The translations under genes and the position numbers were made by a program. Of a stretch of DNA of 64,000 nucleotides, positions 1 through 8,515 are shown piece by piece; within the stretch, counting starts at the first letter, position 1, and every line of letters starts with the position of its first letter. The notes beneath the pieces were generated by a model. The model was given only the letters and a program-made list of their open reading frames with translations, searched no databases and had not been told where the DNA came from. The stretch spans positions 1 to 64,000 of the forward strand of contig CALEJF010000034.1 in the NCBI GenBank assembly GCA_937898625.1, given 5' to 3'. This DNA comes from an uncultured Clostridia bacterium. Its GTDB lineage: Bacteria > Bacillota > Clostridia > Oscillospirales > Acutalibacteraceae.

Positions 1-80
1 GCTTAACATATGCCGACGGCACACCAATCGCAACAGGATATCACAATGTTGATGCTGACGGTAAACTTATAATTGAATAG
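1..80 (+). CDS. 3' end of an unidentified gene (partial)
   Basis: Codons in frame from base 3 run without a stop to a TAG at 78-80, giving a 25-residue C-terminus that ends DADGKLIIE. The gene begins outside the window. The composition (YADGTPIATGY, then NVDADGKL) resembles an extracellular repeat or binding module, but the piece is too short to assign a family. A strong hairpin follows within ten bases, which supports this being a real gene end. Confidence 0.55.
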   Translation, partial: LTYADGTPIATGYHNVDADGKLIIE

Positions 81-89
81 CAAATAAAA

Positions 90-113
90 AAGCCGTGCTG
101 AAAAGCACGGCTT
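90..113. terminator. Bidirectional intrinsic terminator
   Basis: A ten-base stem (AAGCCGTGCT at 90-99 with AGCACGGCTT at 104-113) closes a GAAA tetraloop. It has A-rich sequence on the left and a T-rich stretch on the right, so it can end both the upstream plus-strand gene and the minus-strand acetate kinase gene. Confidence 0.85.
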
Positions 114-136
114 AAACTTTGTATAAGAATTGTATA

Positions 137-1345
137 TTAAAGAGCGTTTACGATATCTCTTGTATCTCTTGCTATAGCAAGTTCTTCGTTTGTAGGAAGA
201 ACATAAACTTTAACTTTTGAATTTTCAGTTGAAAGTTCGCCTTCTTTACCTTTAACAAGAGTTCTGCCGATTTCGTTGTTGATTTCAACACCAAGGTATG
301 TGAGTTCATTACAGATGCTGTCACGAAGGTCATCAGCATTTTCACCGATACCACCTGTAAATACGATAGCGTCAATACCGTCCATAGCAGCAGTATATGC
401 ACCAATGAATTTCTTAATTTGGTAACCAAGGATTTTTCTTGCAAGTGCACACTGTTCGTTGCCTTCAGCTGCAGCAGACTTAAGGTCTCTGTCATCAGAA
501 GAAAGACATGAAACACCAAGAAGACCTGATTTCTTGTTAAGAAGTGTATCCATTTCCTTAACTGAAAGATTTTCTTTTTCCATAAGGAAAAGAACAACGG
601 ATGGGTCAATAGCACCGCAACGAGTACCCATTGGAAGACCGTCAAGTGGGGTAAGTCCCATTGTTGTGTCGATTACTTTACCATTCTTAACAGCTGCGAT
701 TGATGAACCATTACCAAGGTGGCAAGTAACAATTTTAAGGTCTTCAATATCCTTACCCATAACCTCTGCACATCTTGCACTAACAAATTTGTGTGATGTA
801 CCGTGGAAGCCGTAACGACGAATTGAATATTTTTCTGTAAATTCATAAGGAATAGCGAATGTGTATGCTTCTGCAGGCATTGTGCTGTGGAAAGCATTGT
901 CAAAAACTGCAACCTGAGGAACATCTTTACCAAAAAGTTCAATACTTGCATTAATACCCATAATGTTAGCAGGGTTATGAAGAGGAGCGAGGTCATTCAT
1001 ACTTGCGATATCTGCAATAACCTTTTCATTAATAAGAACACTCTTATTGAAAAGTGAACCTCCCTGAACAACACGATGACCAACAGCTGCAATTTCACTG
1101 ATATCGTCAAGAACTTTATATTCGCCCTCTGTAAGAGCCTGCTTAACAGCAGCAAATGCCTCTGTATGGTTGCTCATAGGAGCATTGTATTCAATTTTCT
1201 GTCCGTCAGGAGTTTTGAAACTGATACAAGCCTCAGGAGTACCAACTCTTTCACAGATACCTTTTGCGATTACGCTTTCATCAGCCATATCAATAAGCTG
1301 ATATTTAAGTGATGAACTACCTGCGTTAATAACAAGAACTTTCAT
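137..1345 (-). CDS. ackA: Acetate kinase
   Basis: Cytosolic enzyme of the Pta-AckA pathway that interconverts acetate + ATP with acetyl phosphate + ADP, in anaerobes usually the last ATP-yielding step of acetate fermentation. The 402-residue protein has the family's usual length and all signatures: VINAGSSSLKYQ at the N-terminus, GHRVVQGG, APLHNPANI, YGFHGTSHK, HLGNGSS and FTGGIGEN near the C-terminus. The frame stays open 47 codons further upstream, but the ATG at 1345 is preferred because GGAGATG lies 6-12 bases before it and the NAGSSS motif follows at once. No phosphotransacetylase gene is adjacent. The divergent neighbour, tmcAL, encodes an enzyme that also uses acetate and ATP. Confidence 0.98.
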   Translation of the reverse strand: MKVLVINAGSSSLKYQLIDMADESVIAKGICERVGTPEACISFKTPDGQKIEYNAPMSNHTEAFAAVKQALTEGEYKVLDDISEIAAVGHRVVQGGSLFNKSVLINEKVIADIASMNDLAPLHNPANIMGINASIELFGKDVPQVAVFDNAFHSTMPAEAYTFAIPYEFTEKYSIRRYGFHGTSHKFVSARCAEVMGKDIEDLKIVTCHLGNGSSIAAVKNGKVIDTTMGLTPLDGLPMGTRCGAIDPSVVLFLMEKENLSVKEMDTLLNKKSGLLGVSCLSSDDRDLKSAAAEGNEQCALARKILGYQIKKFIGAYTAAMDGIDAIVFTGGIGENADDLRDSICNELTYLGVEINNEIGRTLVKGKEGELSTENSKVKVYVLPTNEELAIARDTRDIVNAL

Positions 1346-1393
1346 TTTAACATCTCCATTTATAAATTTTTCTTGAAGTAATTTTAAACCTGT

Positions 1394-1399
1394 ATTATA
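1394..1399 (-). promoter_or_regulatory. Probable -10 box of ackA
   Basis: The minus strand reads TATAAT here, about 50 bases before the ackA start. No convincing -35 box is seen at 16-18 bases upstream, where the palindrome cluster begins, so the cluster may take part in controlling this promoter. Confidence 0.4.
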
Positions 1400-1410
1400 A
1401 TGATTGTATG

Positions 1411-1587
1411 TTGTCGAAACGCCAAAAAGCGTTACGACAAGCCGAATTTTGTCGGCTTTGCACAATTGAAATATTAAAAATTTCAATTGTGCACAACAAT
1501 CATTGAAATGGTTCTAGTCAAATTTTCTTTGAAAATTTTATTCCAAATCAAAGATTTGGTGTCGAAACAGTAAATTACTGTTTCGAC
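1411..1587. repeat. Cluster of six consecutive hairpins between ackA and tmcAL
   Basis: The 325-base gap between the divergent genes holds six inverted repeats: 1411-1440 (12-base arms, one mismatch), 1439-1458 (AAGCCGA/TCGGCTT), 1460-1492 (13-base perfect arms), 1520-1538 (AAATTTTC/GAAAATTT), 1543-1559 (CCAAATC/GATTTGG) and 1561-1587 (27-base palindrome). The first shares GTCGAAAC in its left arm with the last, while their inner sequences differ, so they may belong to one repeat family. No open frame of interest occurs here. The function is unknown; structured RNA, a mobile palindromic repeat or a protein-binding region are all possible. Confidence 0.75.
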
Positions 1588-1669
1588 TAACTACTTCCAT
1601 TATTATATACTTATATTTATGTAATTTCAAGATTTCTTTTACCAATATTTTGCAAAAAGGGGTAAAAAT

Positions 1670-2845
1670 ATGTCCGTTATCGGTATCGTTTGTGAATTCA
1701 ATCCTTTTCATAATGGTCACAAGTATTTAATTGACTCTGTTAAAAAGCAGGGCGATATAGTTGTTTGCGTTATGAGTGGCAATTTTGTTCAAAGGGGAGA
1801 GCCTGCAATTTTCAGTAAAGATGTGCGTGTAGAAATGGCACTTAACTGTGGTGCTGATATTGTTCTGGAGCTTCCATTTGTATATGCAACAGCATCCGCA
1901 GAGATTTTTGCCAGAAATGCAGTGAAAATTCTAGATTCCTTTGGTTGCGATAAAATCGCCTTTGGAACAGAAACTGCAAGCGTAGAAACTCTATCAAATG
2001 CAGTAGACATTCTGTTAAATTGCGATTTTGAGAATAGAATTAGTAAATATATTAACGACGGTTTAAGTTATCCTGTTGCTCGTCAGAAAGCATTTGATGA
2101 ATATGGTTATAACTTTGACATTTCAACACCAAACAATATTTTAGCAATAGAGTATGTTAAAGCAATTAAGCAATTAAACTTAAATATGACACCCGTTACA
2201 GTAAAAAGAATTGGTGCAGGATATAACGATACTGTTTCAGTTGATGAATTTGCTTCCGCAACATGTATTCGTACACTTATAAATAGTAAGGAAGAGTTTT
2301 ATAAATACATTCCTGAAAACCTTTGCGGAGTTTATGAAGAAATAATCCGTAACGGTGAGTACATTTCTTATGACAAATATAATCTAATCGCGTTAGCACT
2401 TTTGCGCGAAAAAATTGGCTGCAACTTGAGTGGTATCGCAAATATGGCAGAGGGACTTGAAAATCGGATTATAGAAACAGTAAAAAATAGTGTAGATATT
2501 AACGAACTGTTTGATTGCATTAAAACAAAAAGATTTACCCATTCAAGAATAAGACGCGCCGTTTTAAGTGCGATGTTTGGAATTACTGAAAATGACCTTA
2601 TGATTTCCGTGCCTTATTGTCGAATGTTGGGCTTTAACACAAATGTAAAAGATAAAATCGGAAAATTGGTTGATAATTGCAAATTGCCATTCGTAGTTAG
2701 TTTTTCTGATTTTTCAAAGTTTAATACTCCTGAAATCAAAAGAGTTTTTGAGTTAGAGAATAAAGCAACAGATATATATAATCTTATGTTATATAAAAGT
2801 AATGTTTGTACAAAGGAAATGACTTATTCTCTGAAAAAGATATAA
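1670..2845 (+). CDS. tmcAL: tRNA(Met) cytidine acetate ligase (TmcAL/YlbM family)
   Basis: Members of this family activate acetate with ATP and place it on the N4 of the wobble cytidine of elongator tRNA-Met, making ac4C34. The 391-residue protein starts with GIVCEFNPFHNGHKYLI, carrying the nucleotidyltransferase HxGH-type motif (HNGH), followed by SGNFVQRGEPA and the conserved TASAEIFARNAV region. The length matches Bacillus YlbM. The start ATG follows an AAGGGG-type site. It is transcribed away from ackA, whose product handles the same acetate pool. The fold assignment is secure; the acetate-ligase activity is taken from the family. Confidence 0.9.
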   Translation: MSVIGIVCEFNPFHNGHKYLIDSVKKQGDIVVCVMSGNFVQRGEPAIFSKDVRVEMALNCGADIVLELPFVYATASAEIFARNAVKILDSFGCDKIAFGTETASVETLSNAVDILLNCDFENRISKYINDGLSYPVARQKAFDEYGYNFDISTPNNILAIEYVKAIKQLNLNMTPVTVKRIGAGYNDTVSVDEFASATCIRTLINSKEEFYKYIPENLCGVYEEIIRNGEYISYDKYNLIALALLREKIGCNLSGIANMAEGLENRIIETVKNSVDINELFDCIKTKRFTHSRIRRAVLSAMFGITENDLMISVPYCRMLGFNTNVKDKIGKLVDNCKLPFVVSFSDFSKFNTPEIKRVFELENKATDIYNLMLYKSNVCTKEMTYSLKKI

Positions 2846-2873
2846 TCATTTGCAGGAAATCTTGCAAAATTTA

Positions 2874-2902
2874 TTGCATTTTCTTGTTGAAGAATGTATA
2901 AT
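2874..2902 (+). promoter_or_regulatory. Promoter of the rpiR-cmk-plsC-ispH/rpsA operon
   Basis: A TTGCAT -35 box at 2874-2879 and a perfect TATAAT -10 box at 2897-2902 are separated by 17 bases, about 40 bases before the rpiR-type gene. Confidence 0.75.
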
Positions 2903-2940
2903 TAAAAAGATATGTTAAAAACGAATTTGGAGATGTTTAA

Positions 2941-3816
2941 ATGAAATCTTTAAATTTTTCAAATGTGGATTTAACAACAAAAAAACTTTCCAAAGGTCAT
3001 AAAAAACTTGTTAAATACATATCTGAAAATTATGATAAAGCAGCTTTTATGACTGCATCTAAGCTCGGCGAAACAGTTGGCGTCAGTGAGTCCACTGTTG
3101 TTCGTTTTGCAACTGAAATGGGATTTAAAGGCTATCCTGAATTGCAAAAAGAGTTGCAACAGATGATTAAATCAAAACTTACTGCTGTTCAGAGAATGGA
3201 AGTTTCAAGCAACTTAATTGGTGAAGAAAATGCCATTAAAAAGGTTCTGAATGGCGACATTGAATTAATCCGCGATACTCTTGAATCAGTTAGTGATGTT
3301 GAGTTTAAAAAAGCAGTTGAAACAATAAATACTGCCAAGAAAATATATATTCTTGGTGTCAGAAGTTCTGCAGCGTTAGCAAGTTTCTTGTATTTCTATC
3401 TCAACCCTGTTTTTGAAAATGTTGTCCTTGTTGATACATCAAGTGGTAGTGAAATGTTTGAGCAAATGTTCAGAATCAGCGAAGATGATGTATGCGTAGC
3501 AATCAGTTTTCCAAGATATTCAAAACAAACAATTAACGCGCTTCGTTTTATAAATGACAGAGGTACAAAGATTATTGCTATTACAGATTCTGCAGTTTCA
3601 CCAATAGCAGAATATGCAGACACATTACTTGTTGCAAAAAGCGATATGGTTTCCGTGGTTGATTCACTTGTTGCGCCATTGAGCCTTATAAATGCGCTTA
3701 TTGTTGCTCTTACATTTAGTCGCCGAGATGAAGTATACAACAATTTCAATAAGCTTGAAAGCATCTGGGATGAATATCAGGTTTATGACAAATCCGACGG
3801 TGACGAAAATGAGTAA
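2941..3816 (+). CDS. MurR/RpiR-family transcriptional regulator
   Basis: DNA-binding regulator with an N-terminal HTH_6 domain (about residues 10-85; SKLGETVGVSESTVVRFATE is the helix-turn-helix) and a C-terminal SIS sugar-phosphate-binding domain (about 120-260; IYILGVRSSAALASFLYFYL and AISFPRYSKQT). The 291-residue length is typical. Such proteins sense phosphosugars, but no sugar gene is next to it; it is the first gene of a housekeeping run (flavoprotein, cmk, plsC, ispH-rpsA). The stop overlaps the next start by 8 bases, so translation is probably coupled. Its target is unknown. Confidence 0.9.
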   Translation: MKSLNFSNVDLTTKKLSKGHKKLVKYISENYDKAAFMTASKLGETVGVSESTVVRFATEMGFKGYPELQKELQQMIKSKLTAVQRMEVSSNLIGEENAIKKVLNGDIELIRDTLESVSDVEFKKAVETINTAKKIYILGVRSSAALASFLYFYLNPVFENVVLVDTSSGSEMFEQMFRISEDDVCVAISFPRYSKQTINALRFINDRGTKIIAITDSAVSPIAEYADTLLVAKSDMVSVVDSLVAPLSLINALIVALTFSRRDEVYNNFNKLESIWDEYQVYDKSDGDENE

Positions 3817-5074
3817 TAGGGTAATTGTTATTGGAGCTGGTGCGGCAGGTACTATGGCGGCAGGTGTTGCTGCTGAAAATGGTGCGGATGTACTTCTTCT
3901 TGAAAGAAACGATAAAATTGCCCGAAAGGTTATGATTACAGGTAAGGGCAGATGTAATGTTACAAATAATGTGACAGATGTTCAAGATTTTATTTCAAAT
4001 ATTCCAGGAAATGGCAGATTTTTATATAGTGCTTTTTCCTCATTCAATTCTCAGGATGTTATGGACTTTTTTGAAGATTACGGTGTTAAACTCAAAGTTG
4101 AACGAGGAAATCGTGTTTTTCCCGAAAGTGATAAGGCTGTTGATATTGTTGATGCTTTGAATCGCTACATAACTGATTCTGGAGTTAAAAGAAAAACTGA
4201 AAGAGTAAACAAAATTGTTGCTGAAAATGCTTGTGTAAAAGGTGTAGAAACAGAGTCAGGGAATTTTTATGAATGTGATTCTGTGATTGTTGCAACAGGT
4301 GGTTTGTCTTATCCAAAAACAGGTTCAAGTGGTGACGGCTACAAACTTGCAAAAGATTTAGGTCATACAGTTACTGACCTGCGACCATCCCTTTCAGCCC
4401 TTGTGTGTCGGGAGGGATTATGCAGTGAATGTATGGGACTTTCTCTTAAAAATGTTGCAATCAAGGTTTTCGATACGAAAAAGAAAAAAGAAATATACGA
4501 GGATTTTGGTGAAATGCTTTTTACGCATTTTGGCGTATCAGGACCAATGATTTTGTCAGCAAGTGCTCATATGAGAGATATGATAAAAGAACGATATGAA
4601 ATTTATATTGATTTGAAACCTGCTTTGTCAAATGAAAAACTTGATGCAAGAATTCTTCGTGATTTCAGTGAAAACAGTAATAAATCAATATCTAATGTCT
4701 TAGCATTGCTTTTACCTAAATCATTGATTTCTCCCGTCTTAAGACTTTCAAAAATTAAGTCAAGTGAAAAGGTGAATCAGATTACCAAAGAAATGCGAAC
4801 AAATCTTATAAACACGATTAAATCCTTAAAACTTACTGTTATGGATTTTAACGATATTAACGAAGCAATTGTTACTTCGGGTGGAGTTAAAATCAGTGAG
4901 ATAAATCCAAAAACAATGGAGAGTAAATTGTGTGAAGGATTATATTTTGCAGGTGAAGTTATTGACTGTGACGGATATACAGGTGGCTTTAACTTGCAAA
5001 TCGCATTTTCAACAGGACATTTAGCAGGTGTTTCTGCAAGTAATAGAAATAGTGAGGAAAATTATTATGATTAA
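3809..5074 (+). CDS. HI0933-family FAD-dependent oxidoreductase (YhiN/BaiN-like)
   Basis: Flavoprotein of 421 residues with an N-terminal dinucleotide-binding motif, VIVIGAGAAGTMAAGVAAE, then the family signature KVMITGKGRCNVTNN (about residues 38-52), a VVATGGLSYPKTGSSGDGY block and a C-terminal YFAGEVIDCDGYTGGFNLQ flavin motif. The family covers NAD(P)/FAD-dependent reductases of mostly unknown substrate; BaiN in some clostridia acts on bile acids, which cannot be inferred here. The ATG at 3809 is chosen because the GxGxxG motif follows directly and it overlaps the upstream stop by 8 bases. Its own stop overlaps cmk by 8 bases. Confidence 0.9.
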   Translation: MSNRVIVIGAGAAGTMAAGVAAENGADVLLLERNDKIARKVMITGKGRCNVTNNVTDVQDFISNIPGNGRFLYSAFSSFNSQDVMDFFEDYGVKLKVERGNRVFPESDKAVDIVDALNRYITDSGVKRKTERVNKIVAENACVKGVETESGNFYECDSVIVATGGLSYPKTGSSGDGYKLAKDLGHTVTDLRPSLSALVCREGLCSECMGLSLKNVAIKVFDTKKKKEIYEDFGEMLFTHFGVSGPMILSASAHMRDMIKERYEIYIDLKPALSNEKLDARILRDFSENSNKSISNVLALLLPKSLISPVLRLSKIKSSEKVNQITKEMRTNLINTIKSLKLTVMDFNDINEAIVTSGGVKISEINPKTMESKLCEGLYFAGEVIDCDGYTGGFNLQIAFSTGHLAGVSASNRNSEENYYD

Positions 5075-5729
5075 TGTAGCAATTGATGGTCCTGCAGGAG
5101 CAGGTAAAAGTACAGTTGCTCGTGCAGCGGCAAAGGAATTAGGCTTTATTTATGTTGACACGGGTGCTCTTTACAGAGCTGTTGGTGTACATTGTCTTCG
5201 TAACAATATTGTAACAACAGATGCAGAAGGTGTTGGAGCTGTTTTAAATGATATTACAGTTGAACTTAAGTTTATTGATGGTGTTCAACATGTGTTTTTA
5301 AACGGTGATGATGTTTCAACAGAAATTCGACTTCCCGAAGCATCTATGGCAGCGTCAAATGTGTCTGCAATTCCGTCTGTGAGAGCATTTTTGTTTGATT
5401 TACAAAGAGATATTGCGGCAAAGAACAATTGCCTGATGGATGGCAGGGATATTGGTACGGTTGTTCTTCCCGATGCAGAAGTAAAGATTTTCTTAACTGC
5501 TGACCCGGAAGAAAGAGCTATGCGAAGATTTAAGGAACTTCAGGAAAAGGGTAGCACAGTTACATATAAAGAAGTTCTTGACGATTTAATTGTTCGTGAC
5601 TATAACGATTCACATCGTGAAATTGCACCACTTAAACCGGCAGAAGATTCCGTTGTAATCAATACAACAGGATATACACTTGAGGAATCAATAAATAAAA
5701 TAATTGAAACAGTTAAGGAGAAAATGTAA
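5067..5729 (+). CDS. cmk: Cytidylate kinase
   Basis: Phosphorylates CMP and dCMP with ATP in pyrimidine nucleotide recycling. The 220-residue protein starts INVAIDGPAGAGKST, containing the P-loop, followed by YVDTGALYRAV, the NVSAIPSVRAFL segment and MDGRDIGTVVLPDAEVKIFL, all diagnostic for Cmk. The ATG at 5067 follows GAGGAAA and overlaps the end of the flavoprotein gene. The order cmk-plsC-ispH/rpsA is a recurrent clostridial operon. Confidence 0.97.
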   Translation: MINVAIDGPAGAGKSTVARAAAKELGFIYVDTGALYRAVGVHCLRNNIVTTDAEGVGAVLNDITVELKFIDGVQHVFLNGDDVSTEIRLPEASMAASNVSAIPSVRAFLFDLQRDIAAKNNCLMDGRDIGTVVLPDAEVKIFLTADPEERAMRRFKELQEKGSTVTYKEVLDDLIVRDYNDSHREIAPLKPAEDSVVINTTGYTLEESINKIIETVKEKM

Positions 5730-6391
5730 TGGCAGATAAAAAAATCTTTGATTTCACAGATTTTAAAACAAGAACTACTTTTAATGTGGTCAGACCACTT
5801 TGCAATCTTGTTTGTAATACCCGTATTAAGTTAATTGTTGAGGGTGAAGAAAATATTGACAGAGAAGATGGGTTTATTATTGCAGCAAATCACACCATAA
5901 TTTATGACCCAATTCTTATTGCAACAGCATCTAAAAAAAGACTTATTCACTTTATTGCAAAATCAGAAGTGTTTAAAAATCCTATTGTTGGTGGAATTTT
6001 AAAGAGCTTTAATGCATTCCCTGTTGTTCGTGGCAGGGGGGATATGTCTGCACTTAATTATTCAAGCGATTTGGTGAAAAAAGGAAAAATTCTTGGCATT
6101 TTCCCCGAGGGTACACGCTCAAAAGATGGTTATCCCAAAAAGGCGAAATCAGGAGTTGGCTTGATTGCAAGAAATGCCAAATGTGATGTTGTACCTGCTG
6201 CTATCTGTTATGATGAAAACGGAAAATTCGGTGCAAATGTCTATATCAAATTCGGTAAAGCAATTAAGTACGAGGATATGAACTTTACAGAAGATGGTGG
6301 CACTAAAGAAAACAAAGAAGTTGCTAATAAGGTTATGGATGAAATTGTTCTTCTTTGGAGGGAGTGCAGACAGAAATGCAAGGTAATATAA
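5729..6391 (+). CDS. plsC: 1-acyl-sn-glycerol-3-phosphate acyltransferase
   Basis: Membrane-associated enzyme that acylates lysophosphatidic acid to phosphatidic acid. The 220-residue protein carries the acyltransferase block I NHTIIYDPILI (HX4D), block II around GGILKSFNAFPVVRGRGD and block III FPEGTRSKDG. The start overlaps the cmk stop by one base (TAATG). The last residues overlap the start of ispH-rpsA by 16 bases and look unrelated to the family core. Confidence 0.94.
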   Translation: MADKKIFDFTDFKTRTTFNVVRPLCNLVCNTRIKLIVEGEENIDREDGFIIAANHTIIYDPILIATASKKRLIHFIAKSEVFKNPIVGGILKSFNAFPVVRGRGDMSALNYSSDLVKKGKILGIFPEGTRSKDGYPKKAKSGVGLIARNAKCDVVPAAICYDENGKFGANVYIKFGKAIKYEDMNFTEDGGTKENKEVANKVMDEIVLLWRECRQKCKVI

Positions 6392-8409
6392 CACTTGCTA
6401 AAACTGCAGGTTTTTGTTTTGGTGTTAATCGTGCTGTAAATATGCTCTACGATTTAATAGCAAAAGGCGAGAATATCTGCACATTGGGACCTATAATACA
6501 CAACCCACAGGTAATTGAAGATTTGGAGAGCAAAGGCGTTACTATACTTGACAATATCAAAGAAGCAACGAGAAACAGGAAAGTTGTTATTAGAACTCAT
6601 GGTGTTGAAAAGTCAGTGTTAAAGTATTGTGTTGATAATTCATTGGATTATATTGATGCAACATGTCCTTTTGTAAAGAAAATTCATAAAATTGTTGAAA
6701 AGAATTCAAGTGAAACTCTGCCTGTTCTTATTGCAGGGGATAAAAATCATCCTGAGGTTATAGGAATTAAAAGTTATTGTATTGGAGATTTTTTTACCTT
6801 TAATTCTTGTGGAGAACTTGAAGAAATATTTAAAAATAATTCTTTCAATCCGGAAAATCCCTTTATTGTGGTTTCACAGACAACATTCAGCATAAAAGAA
6901 TGGAAAAAATGTGTAAAAATTATAAATTTACACTATACAAACGCAAATATTTTTGATACAATATGTAGTGCGACCGAAGAAAGACAGGCAGAAGCACTAT
7001 TATTGTCAAAGGAAAACGACGCTATGATAATAGTAGGTGGTAGAACAAGTTCAAATACTGCAAAATTAAAAGCAGTTTGTGAACATAACTGCCCGACTTA
7101 TTTGATTGAAACGGCTAATGAGCTTTTGGACATAGCTTTTAGTGATGTTCAATCAATAGGCGTTACTGCGGGTGCATCAACTCCCGACAGTATAATTAAG
7201 GAGGTACTAAAAACTATGTCCGAGAAATTTGAAAACGCAAACACAAACATTATGGAGGAGACAGGCTTTGAGCAGATGCTTGAGGAATCATTAAGCAATA
7301 TGAGTTCTGACCAGAATGTTGTCGGAACAGTTGTTGGATTCACAGCAACCGAAATTCAGGTTGAAATTGCAGGCAGAAAGCATACAGGCTATGTGTCTTT
7401 TGATGAATATAGCGATGACCCATCAGCTGACCCAAAAGCAGAGCTTAAAGTTGGCGATGAAATCAAACTTCGCATTATGAAGACAAACGATGTTGAAGGC
7501 ACAATCAAGCTTTCAAAGCGTCTTTATGACCGTGGCGCAATCTGGGAAAACATTGAAGCTGATGACACAATTCATACTGGTGTAGTTACCGGTATTGTTG
7601 GTGACAACAAAGGTGTATTTGTTCAGAGTGGTGCTATTAAGGTTTTCGTTCCTGCATCTCTTGCAAAAATGAGAAAGAACGATTCTCTTGAAGACCTTAT
7701 CAAGACAACTGTTGAATACAAAATCATCGAAGTGAATAAGATGAGAAGAAAAGTAGTAGGTTCAATCCGTGAGGTTGCTGCTGCAAAGAAAAAAGAAGTT
7801 GAAGATGCTTTCTGGGCTAATGTTGCAGAGGGTGCAGTTTATACAGGTACAGTAAGAAGCCTTACAAACTATGGTGCATTCGTTGACCTTGGCGGTGTTG
7901 ATGGTATGGTACATATTTCTGAACTTTCATGGCAGAGAATTAAGCACCCATCAGAAATTGTTAAAGTTGGCGATACTGTTGAAGTTTATGTTAAAGAACT
8001 TGACAGAGAAAACAAGAAAATCTCTCTTGGTTACAAGAAAGTTGAAGATAATCCATGGGAAATCCTTAAACGTGATTATCCTGTTGATAGTGAAGTTGAA
8101 TGCAAGGTTGTTAGTCTTACATCATTTGGTGCATTCGCACAGATTATCCCTGGTGTAGATGGTCTTGTTCATATTTCACAGATTGCTCATAAGCATATTG
8201 GCACACCTGCTGAAGTTCTTAAAGTTGGTGATGTTGTTAAGGCAAAGATTATGGAAATCGACTTTGATAAGAAGAGAGTTAGCCTTTCAATTAAAGCTCT
8301 TCTTGAAGCTCCTGTTGAAGAAGCTCCTGTTGAAGAAGCTCCTGTTGAAGAAGCTCCTGTTGAAGAAACAGTTGCTGAAGAAGCAGTCGAGGCTCCTGTA
8401 GAAGAATAA
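6376..8409 (+). CDS. ispH: IspH-ribosomal protein S1 fusion
   Basis: Residues about 1-285 are 4-hydroxy-3-methylbut-2-enyl diphosphate reductase, the last step of the MEP isoprenoid pathway, with the three iron-sulfur cysteines in GFCFGVNRAV (C14), DATCPFVKK and FDTICSATEE. Residues about 310-650 hold four S1 RNA-binding domains; the third (GTVRSLTNYGAFVDLGGVDG) and fourth are canonical, the first two more divergent. The acidic tail contains APVEE repeats. The fusion is known in Clostridia and probably supplies the cell's S1-like protein. The ATG at 6376 is chosen over an earlier in-frame ATG because GGAGGGAG lies 11-19 bases before it and the sequence then begins at the IspH N-terminus. Confidence 0.95.
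   Translation: MQGNITLAKTAGFCFGVNRAVNMLYDLIAKGENICTLGPIIHNPQVIEDLESKGVTILDNIKEATRNRKVVIRTHGVEKSVLKYCVDNSLDYIDATCPFVKKIHKIVEKNSSETLPVLIAGDKNHPEVIGIKSYCIGDFFTFNSCGELEEIFKNNSFNPENPFIVVSQTTFSIKEWKKCVKIINLHYTNANIFDTICSATEERQAEALLLSKENDAMIIVGGRTSSNTAKLKAVCEHNCPTYLIETANELLDIAFSDVQSIGVTAGASTPDSIIKEVLKTMSEKFENANTNIMEETGFEQMLEESLSNMSSDQNVVGTVVGFTATEIQVEIAGRKHTGYVSFDEYSDDPSADPKAELKVGDEIKLRIMKTNDVEGTIKLSKRLYDRGAIWENIEADDTIHTGVVTGIVGDNKGVFVQSGAIKVFVPASLAKMRKNDSLEDLIKTTVEYKIIEVNKMRRKVVGSIREVAAAKKKEVEDAFWANVAEGAVYTGTVRSLTNYGAFVDLGGVDGMVHISELSWQRIKHPSEIVKVGDTVEVYVKELDRENKKISLGYKKVEDNPWEILKRDYPVDSEVECKVVSLTSFGAFAQIIPGVDGLVHISQIAHKHIGTPAEVLKVGDVVKAKIMEIDFDKKRVSLSIKALLEAPVEEAPVEEAPVEEAPVEETVAEEAVEAPVEE
8308..8367 (+). 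repeat. Four perfect 15-base tandem repeats in the S1 tail
   Basis: GCTCCTGTTGAAGAA (Ala-Pro-Val-Glu-Glu) is repeated four times without a mismatch, with a fifth degenerate copy at the very C-terminus. Perfect copies suggest recent slippage and likely length variation between strains. Confidence 0.9.
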
Positions 8410-8437
8410 TTAAATCGGCATTAAGGCCGTAAATAAT

Positions 8438-8480
8438 CAGGTCAGATGATGCGAAAACACCGTCTGACCTGTTTTGTTTT
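8438..8480 (+). terminator. Terminator after ispH-rpsA
   Basis: Arms CAGGTCAGA (8438-8446) and TCTGACCTG (8463-8471) pair perfectly and are followed by GTTTTGTTTT. Confidence 0.8.
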
Positions 8481-8515
8481 ATTGTTTAACCACAAAAAAA
8501 TTATGAGGTATTATT

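Noticed and set aside
8159..8401. Leucine/lysine-rich frame at the end of ispH-rpsA
   Set aside because: It is a shifted reading of the S1 tail repeats without its own ribosome-binding site.
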